This document shows positions 37,466-40,433 of a stretch of DNA of 40,433 bases, piece by piece. The translations under genes were made by a program, and so were the position numbers. The stretch comes from a virus. The notes beneath the pieces were generated by a model that made no database searches, was not told the DNA's origin, and saw nothing but the letters and a program-made list of their open reading frames with translations. Every line of letters starts with the position of its first letter. Position 1 is the first letter of the stretch. The DNA lies in IMG/VR virus record IMGVR_UViG_3300015360_000011, positions 1 to 40,433 of that record. One strand, given 5' to 3'.

Positions 37466-38383
37466 TCAGGTAAGCCCTGTTGGATAAAAATTAGGATTAA
37501 TGGATAGACTATTTTCGTCTGTTCTACCATTAATTATTATCGAGCTTCCAGAGGTTGAATACTCCATTTGAGCGTCAATTAATCCTTCCTTGAATTGTTT
37601 CTCATACATAGAAGCTAGGAATTTATCGCGCCTATAGAATGCAAAGTATTGCCAGAGCGCGTATTGTACTGGCAGTTCGTGAGTAGACTCAGGGAGCCTA
37701 CAGACCTCTCCGATGGTATATGCAGATGTTCCAGCGGCGATTGAGGTTCCTACATATGGGGTTTCTAGGGTAATGGTTGTTGCTGTTGGGGCGGCAGTTA
37801 TGTAATGCCACTCGGAGTCGTCGTTAATCTTGAATATCCTATTAACCATTTGAGATGTCCAGGTTGATCCAGAACCAACTACCGCCTTAGTGGCAGTAGC
37901 TAGGGTGGTGATTGTGCCAGTAGTATAGTCCGCTTGAGAGAGGTCTTTGGAGTTGCCAAAATACGAGACGGTAACGAGGTTCGCACTAGATGGAATGGGC
38001 CAGAGATAAATAGTCCTACCCTTGATGTGGGCGTATTTAAGATAATTTGAGGTTGACTGAGTTGTGGTCGCGTTTATCTGCCCCCACCATTTTGGGTCCT
38101 CTATTAAATTATCCATATGATGCTGAGTTGTACCCACGGTAACGTACATGCTATTTAGAGAAATAAATCCACGTGGTAAAACATATCCCTGGTTATTGGT
38201 CCCAGAAACCGCGTCCGTGATGGTTGTAAAAGTTTTTGTTTGTTCGTTTACAAAAATATCTAGGGATCGCTCGATTTTATGAACACCAATATTAATTAGG
38301 TTTTTGAAAAGAATAAGATTAGTTGTGTTGAAATCCGATGACAATGATTGTACGAGCTCGTATTGATTTTGATAACTTAGCAC
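37466..38383 (-). CDS. Head-tail adaptor (tail tubular A-like)
   Basis: A 305-residue protein. The N-terminal helices (YELVQSLSSDFNTTNL, LINIGVHKIERSLDIF) and the C-terminal ELPVQYALWQYFAFYRRDKF are typical of adaptor proteins that dock under the portal in short-tailed phages. A beta-domain (GSGSTWTSQMVNRIFKINDD, WHYITAA, TITLETPYVG) is inserted, as known from many such proteins. The best start is the GTG at 38383 behind GGAGGG; a TTG at 38401 would add six residues. Next gene is the nozzle-like protein, the usual order. Confidence 0.72.
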   Translation of the reverse strand: MLSYQNQYELVQSLSSDFNTTNLILFKNLINIGVHKIERSLDIFVNEQTKTFTTITDAVSGTNNQGYVLPRGFISLNSMYVTVGTTQHHMDNLIEDPKWWGQINATTTQSTSNYLKYAHIKGRTIYLWPIPSSANLVTVSYFGNSKDLSQADYTTGTITTLATATKAVVGSGSTWTSQMVNRIFKINDDSEWHYITAAPTATTITLETPYVGTSIAAGTSAYTIGEVCRLPESTHELPVQYALWQYFAFYRRDKFLASMYEKQFKEGLIDAQMEYSTSGSSIIINGRTDENSLSINPNFYPTGLT

Positions 38384-38439
38384 ACCAAGCCCTCCAAACA
38401 AGTATTGGGCTGATGTGCCTCATGCTAACAATTATACAC

Positions 38440-39234
38440 TTATTCTAATTCGTCCATGTGGGAGTCGGCAATTTGTCTAGGAGTCTTCCCGCGAATGGTG
38501 GTTGCGTAGTTAACTTCTGTTTTTGAGGGAGAAACTTCTTTAGAGGCTCCACCCATCTTTCGTGCTAATTCCTTATTGTCTTTATTTACCGGGGGGACAA
38601 CTACTGGATTAACGGGATCCACGGTGGCGACCTTATTTAGTTCCTTGTATACTCCGTATGCTAATTTGAATGAAGGAATCTTATACTTCATGGCAAGTTC
38701 CGTGAGATTGTTATCAAACTTAATGTACTCCTGCGTTCCCTTGGCGGGAATTTCCTCGCCTAACGCCCTTAGATCGTCGATTTCTGATGTGAGGGTGTCA
38801 TTGATGGCGTCTATATCGGATTGAACCTTGGCGCTGACCTTGGCACTTTGTATTCTATTGTACTCAACCGCCTTATCAAAAACCTCTCCCCATCCCTTTG
38901 GCTCCCAATCTTCTGCGACGAATGGGGCTACTTCTTCCTCTTTTGGAGCAACCACTGGCTTTGGGACACGACCCATTGCCTCATCAATCATTTTCTGTAC
39001 TTCATTCTTGGTGAATTTTTCTTCTACTACTGGTTCGATGATGGGTTCTATTACTGGCTCAACAACCGCCGCCACAACTTCTGGAGTTATTGGTTCAACT
39101 TCCTTATCGTTAAAGAAATTAGAATAACGTATTTTTTCGTCTTCATTGAGTTCTTCTTTGTGTTCTTTTAAGACTGAGATGTCGGTAGAGGTAAGCTCAT
39201 CTGGATCTAGGTTTCGCACGTCATCTAAAATCAT
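38440..39234 (-). CDS. Acidic, Pro/Val-rich protein, possible scaffolding protein
   Basis: A 264-residue protein. Acidic helices at the start (LKEHKEELNEDEKIRYSNFF), a low-complexity Pro/Val/Glu stretch (EPVIEPIIEPVVEEK), a helical centre (SAKVSAKVQSDIDAINDTL) and a basic end (GGASKEVSPSKTEV, RGKTPRQIADSHM). High charge and few aromatics fit a capsid scaffold, but the capsid gene is far away at 9-10 kb, so this is only a suggestion. GGAGGG precedes the ATG. Confidence 0.6.
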   Translation of the reverse strand: MILDDVRNLDPDELTSTDISVLKEHKEELNEDEKIRYSNFFNDKEVEPITPEVVAAVVEPVIEPIIEPVVEEKFTKNEVQKMIDEAMGRVPKPVVAPKEEEVAPFVAEDWEPKGWGEVFDKAVEYNRIQSAKVSAKVQSDIDAINDTLTSEIDDLRALGEEIPAKGTQEYIKFDNNLTELAMKYKIPSFKLAYGVYKELNKVATVDPVNPVVVPPVNKDNKELARKMGGASKEVSPSKTEVNYATTIRGKTPRQIADSHMDELE

Positions 39235-39839
39235 AGTTGACCCTCCTCAACCCCTAGTTCTGTAGATAATTGGACATCACTTAACTTAGAAAAAGACTTT
39301 ATCAGTTTCTCGTCCATTGTGAGTCCCATGACATCTTCTGCGTAAGTCAAAAGCTTCTGTCTCTCTGTTGTTGGTTGGTGTTCCAAAATCTTTTCTTCCA
39401 TTTTCTTAATTACGGGATCAACCGCTTCTTCCTTTTCTTCTGGGAGAATGAAGTTGTCTTTTGGTGAACCCTCTCGTTTGCGAGATAGGATGTTTTCTAG
39501 CTCACTCCCCTTATTTAACTCCTCTACCTTTTTGTTGAGAATTTCCCCCTCACTTAACATTTCTTCCGGGACAATTATTTCTTCCGATATAACTATTTTG
39601 GCGGCGTACTTAAAGCGCATGGCCCTGTCGTTTGTGCGGATTTTCTTATGAGTAAGGATCTGGTCTATCAGCTTTCCTACTGCGTGATCTGCTAGGAATC
39701 TAGGATAGCGCGCTACTTCCCCGGCCTTGATGTTGTACGGACGAGTACCGGCGGAGCGGTTATATTCAAATGAGAAATCTTCTGAGTCTATATTCTGGAT
39801 TGTAACTATATCGTATTCAGCTGGTTTTAAATCTGGCAT
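39231..39839 (-). CDS. Phage structural/assembly protein (NIDSEDFSFEYN type)
   Basis: A 202-residue protein. TIQNIDSEDFSFEYN, RPYNIKAGEVARYPRFLADH and AVGKLIDQIL match a family that I recall from virion modules of environmental phages (iNIDdExF, pgE, PxFLAxHAxKHLID). The C-terminal half is charged helix. It overlaps the next gene by ATGA; GAGGAG precedes the ATG. The 72-bp gap after its start side holds only A/T-rich sequence. Confidence 0.72.
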   Translation of the reverse strand: MPDLKPAEYDIVTIQNIDSEDFSFEYNRSAGTRPYNIKAGEVARYPRFLADHAVGKLIDQILTHKKIRTNDRAMRFKYAAKIVISEEIIVPEEMLSEGEILNKKVEELNKGSELENILSRKREGSPKDNFILPEEKEEAVDPVIKKMEEKILEHQPTTERQKLLTYAEDVMGLTMDEKLIKSFSKLSDVQLSTELGVEEGQL

Positions 39840-39911
39840 GTTAACTCCTCATAGGGATAATAATAATTAATTATTACATATATATATATTAGATGTCAAA
39901 TTATTTGTGAA

Positions 39912-40154
39912 TCACGTCCCCTCTTTGCTAATCTTGTGCCAGCAATGCTCGCCGATCCTGTGTCTTGTCTCCTCGATCGCTAAGCGATCCTCACGGATCC
40001 CATATGCAAAGGTTCCATGCTCTAGGCATATCATGTTAAACAGCCGTAACTCCATTTGTCTTGCCAGCTCTCCATACTTTTTGAGCTGATCGTTAGCGGT
40101 AGGGTCTAGAATGTTTACGGGAGTTAGATAGAGAGGTAGTGGTTTAGCCTTCAT
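39912..40154 (-). CDS. Unknown 80-residue protein downstream of the C5 methyltransferase
   Basis: MKAKPLPLYLTPVNILDPTA, QLKKYGELARQMELRLFNMI, then REDRLAIEETRHRIGEHCWH. Partly helical with conserved-looking His/Cys at the end. The start is 2 nt after the methyltransferase stop, with AAAAAGGAGTAATTATG (cassette copy). Family unknown. Confidence 0.7.
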   Translation of the reverse strand: MKAKPLPLYLTPVNILDPTANDQLKKYGELARQMELRLFNMICLEHGTFAYGIREDRLAIEETRHRIGEHCWHKISKEGT

Positions 40155-40156
40155 AA

Positions 40157-40433
40157 TTACTCCTTTTTGGTTAATGGTTTGTCTATAAATGAGAGAATGT
40201 GAGCTACTACATCGACATTAAAAGCGTTGCCTAACATTTTGTACTGCTGAGAATTGCTTACCCCATCGCAATATCCATCAGGAAGTCCCTGAAGTCGCAT
40301 ACACTCTGTAGGGGTTAGCTTGCGGATTTGGGAGTTTTCTACAAGATGATTATTATGTTCCCAAGCAGAACTTGAAAGTGTTGGCGTTTTTCCGTCTAGT
40401 GCTTTTATTCCACCTTTATTATATCCCCGAGAA
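40157..40433 (-). CDS. DNA (cytosine-5) methyltransferase, C-terminal part (joins 1..861)
   Basis: C-terminal portion of the enzyme that starts at 861; the last 58 bases are the duplicated overlap. It contains RKLTPTECMRLQGLPDGYCD (motif IX region) and QQYKMLGNAFNVDVVAHIL (motif X), then the tail SFIDKPLTKKE. The tail codons hold 24 bases shared exactly with the 3' end of the unrelated gene at 19788 and then the AAAAAGGAG ribosome site of the next gene. Total length of the joined protein is 359 residues. Confidence 0.94.
   Translation of the reverse strand, partial: SRGYNKGGIKALDGKTPTLSSSAWEHNNHLVENSQIRKLTPTECMRLQGLPDGYCDGVSNSQQYKMLGNAFNVDVVAHILSFIDKPLTKKE
40172..40195 (-). repeat. 24-bp exact repeat at a gene 3' end (pair of 19806..19829)
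   Basis: Identical to 19806-19829, both coding SFIDKPL in the same frame near the stop codon of otherwise unrelated proteins. Confidence 0.95.
40376..40433. repeat. Terminal direct repeat (copy 2), identical to 1..58
   Basis: See copy 1. Removing one copy leaves a circular unit of 40,375 bp with an intact methyltransferase gene over the junction. Confidence 0.95.

Noticed and set aside
37465-37530. 22-residue N-terminal extension of the nozzle-like protein with a hydrophobic stretch
   Set aside because: It lies inside the adaptor gene's 3' end; the ATG just after the adaptor stop fits the usual start of this family better.
1-40433. Temperate lifestyle (integrase, attachment site, excisionase)
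   Set aside because: No integrase or resolvase of the tyrosine or serine type is recognisable, and no att-like repeat apart from the end overlap.

Overview
The window is a complete circular-mapping genome of a tailed bacteriophage. The first 58 bases are repeated exactly as the last 58, which gives a unit of 40,375 bp, and a cytosine-C5 methyltransferase gene runs across the junction. Virion genes are recognisable: a GpA-type large terminase, portal, HK97-fold major capsid protein, tail adaptor, a nozzle-like tail protein, two large internal-virion-like proteins, fibre-type proteins and an M23 endolysin. No tape-measure, tail-tube, sheath or baseplate set is visible, so a short-tailed (podovirus-like) particle is the best inference. 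No integrase was found. The standard code with TGA stops is used throughout. Strong Shine-Dalgarno sites show a bacterial host, but I cannot name it; membership of the Patescibacteria/CPR or another poorly cultured group is only a guess.

Layout. About 37 kb is read leftward (minus strand) from one control region near 20.6-21.1 kb, and a 2.6 kb block (21.1-23.7 kb) is read rightward. Going leftward from 20.6 kb: a Phd/YefM-like regulator behind an excellent sigma70 promoter; a Cys-rich protein; five tandem small paralogues made of 11-residue helical repeats (18.7-19.8 kb); a run of small accessory genes with an adenine/cytosine-N DNA methyltransferase (15.4-18.6 kb); zinc-finger genes, RusA, HNH; large terminase, portal and capsid (8.4-14.5 kb); virion surface and fibre-like genes (4.1-8.2 kb); lysis genes and an HNH-like protein (1.6-3.7 kb); then the C5 methyltransferase across the junction. 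It continues from 40.1 kb with assembly, adaptor, nozzle and internal virion proteins down to 29.9 kb. A second promoter region at 29.5-29.9 kb leads into a nuclease-like gene, a possible ssDNA-binding protein, a ribbon-helix-helix regulator, GroES, two membrane proteins, GroEL, zinc-ribbon genes and the probable small terminase (23.8-29.5 kb).

The rightward block begins beside an iteron-like repeat array (20.89-20.95 kb). It holds a compact sliding-clamp-like protein, a DUF2958 protein and several small phage-type proteins. No polymerase, primase or helicase is encoded, so replication must rest on host enzymes, perhaps recruited by the clamp-like protein and the iteron region.

The most unusual traits are a phage-encoded GroES/GroEL pair; the tandem 11-residue-repeat family; three families of repeated gene-boundary cassettes in which the last codons of one gene carry the ribosome-binding site of the next (tails LTKKE/D, KEEV and GGTK); a 24-bp identical 3' end shared by two unrelated genes 20 kb apart; a glycine-rich domain nested inside a LamG-like domain of the tail protein; and a set of genes without a Shine-Dalgarno site that carry a TATAAT-like hexamer 6-7 nt before the ATG.
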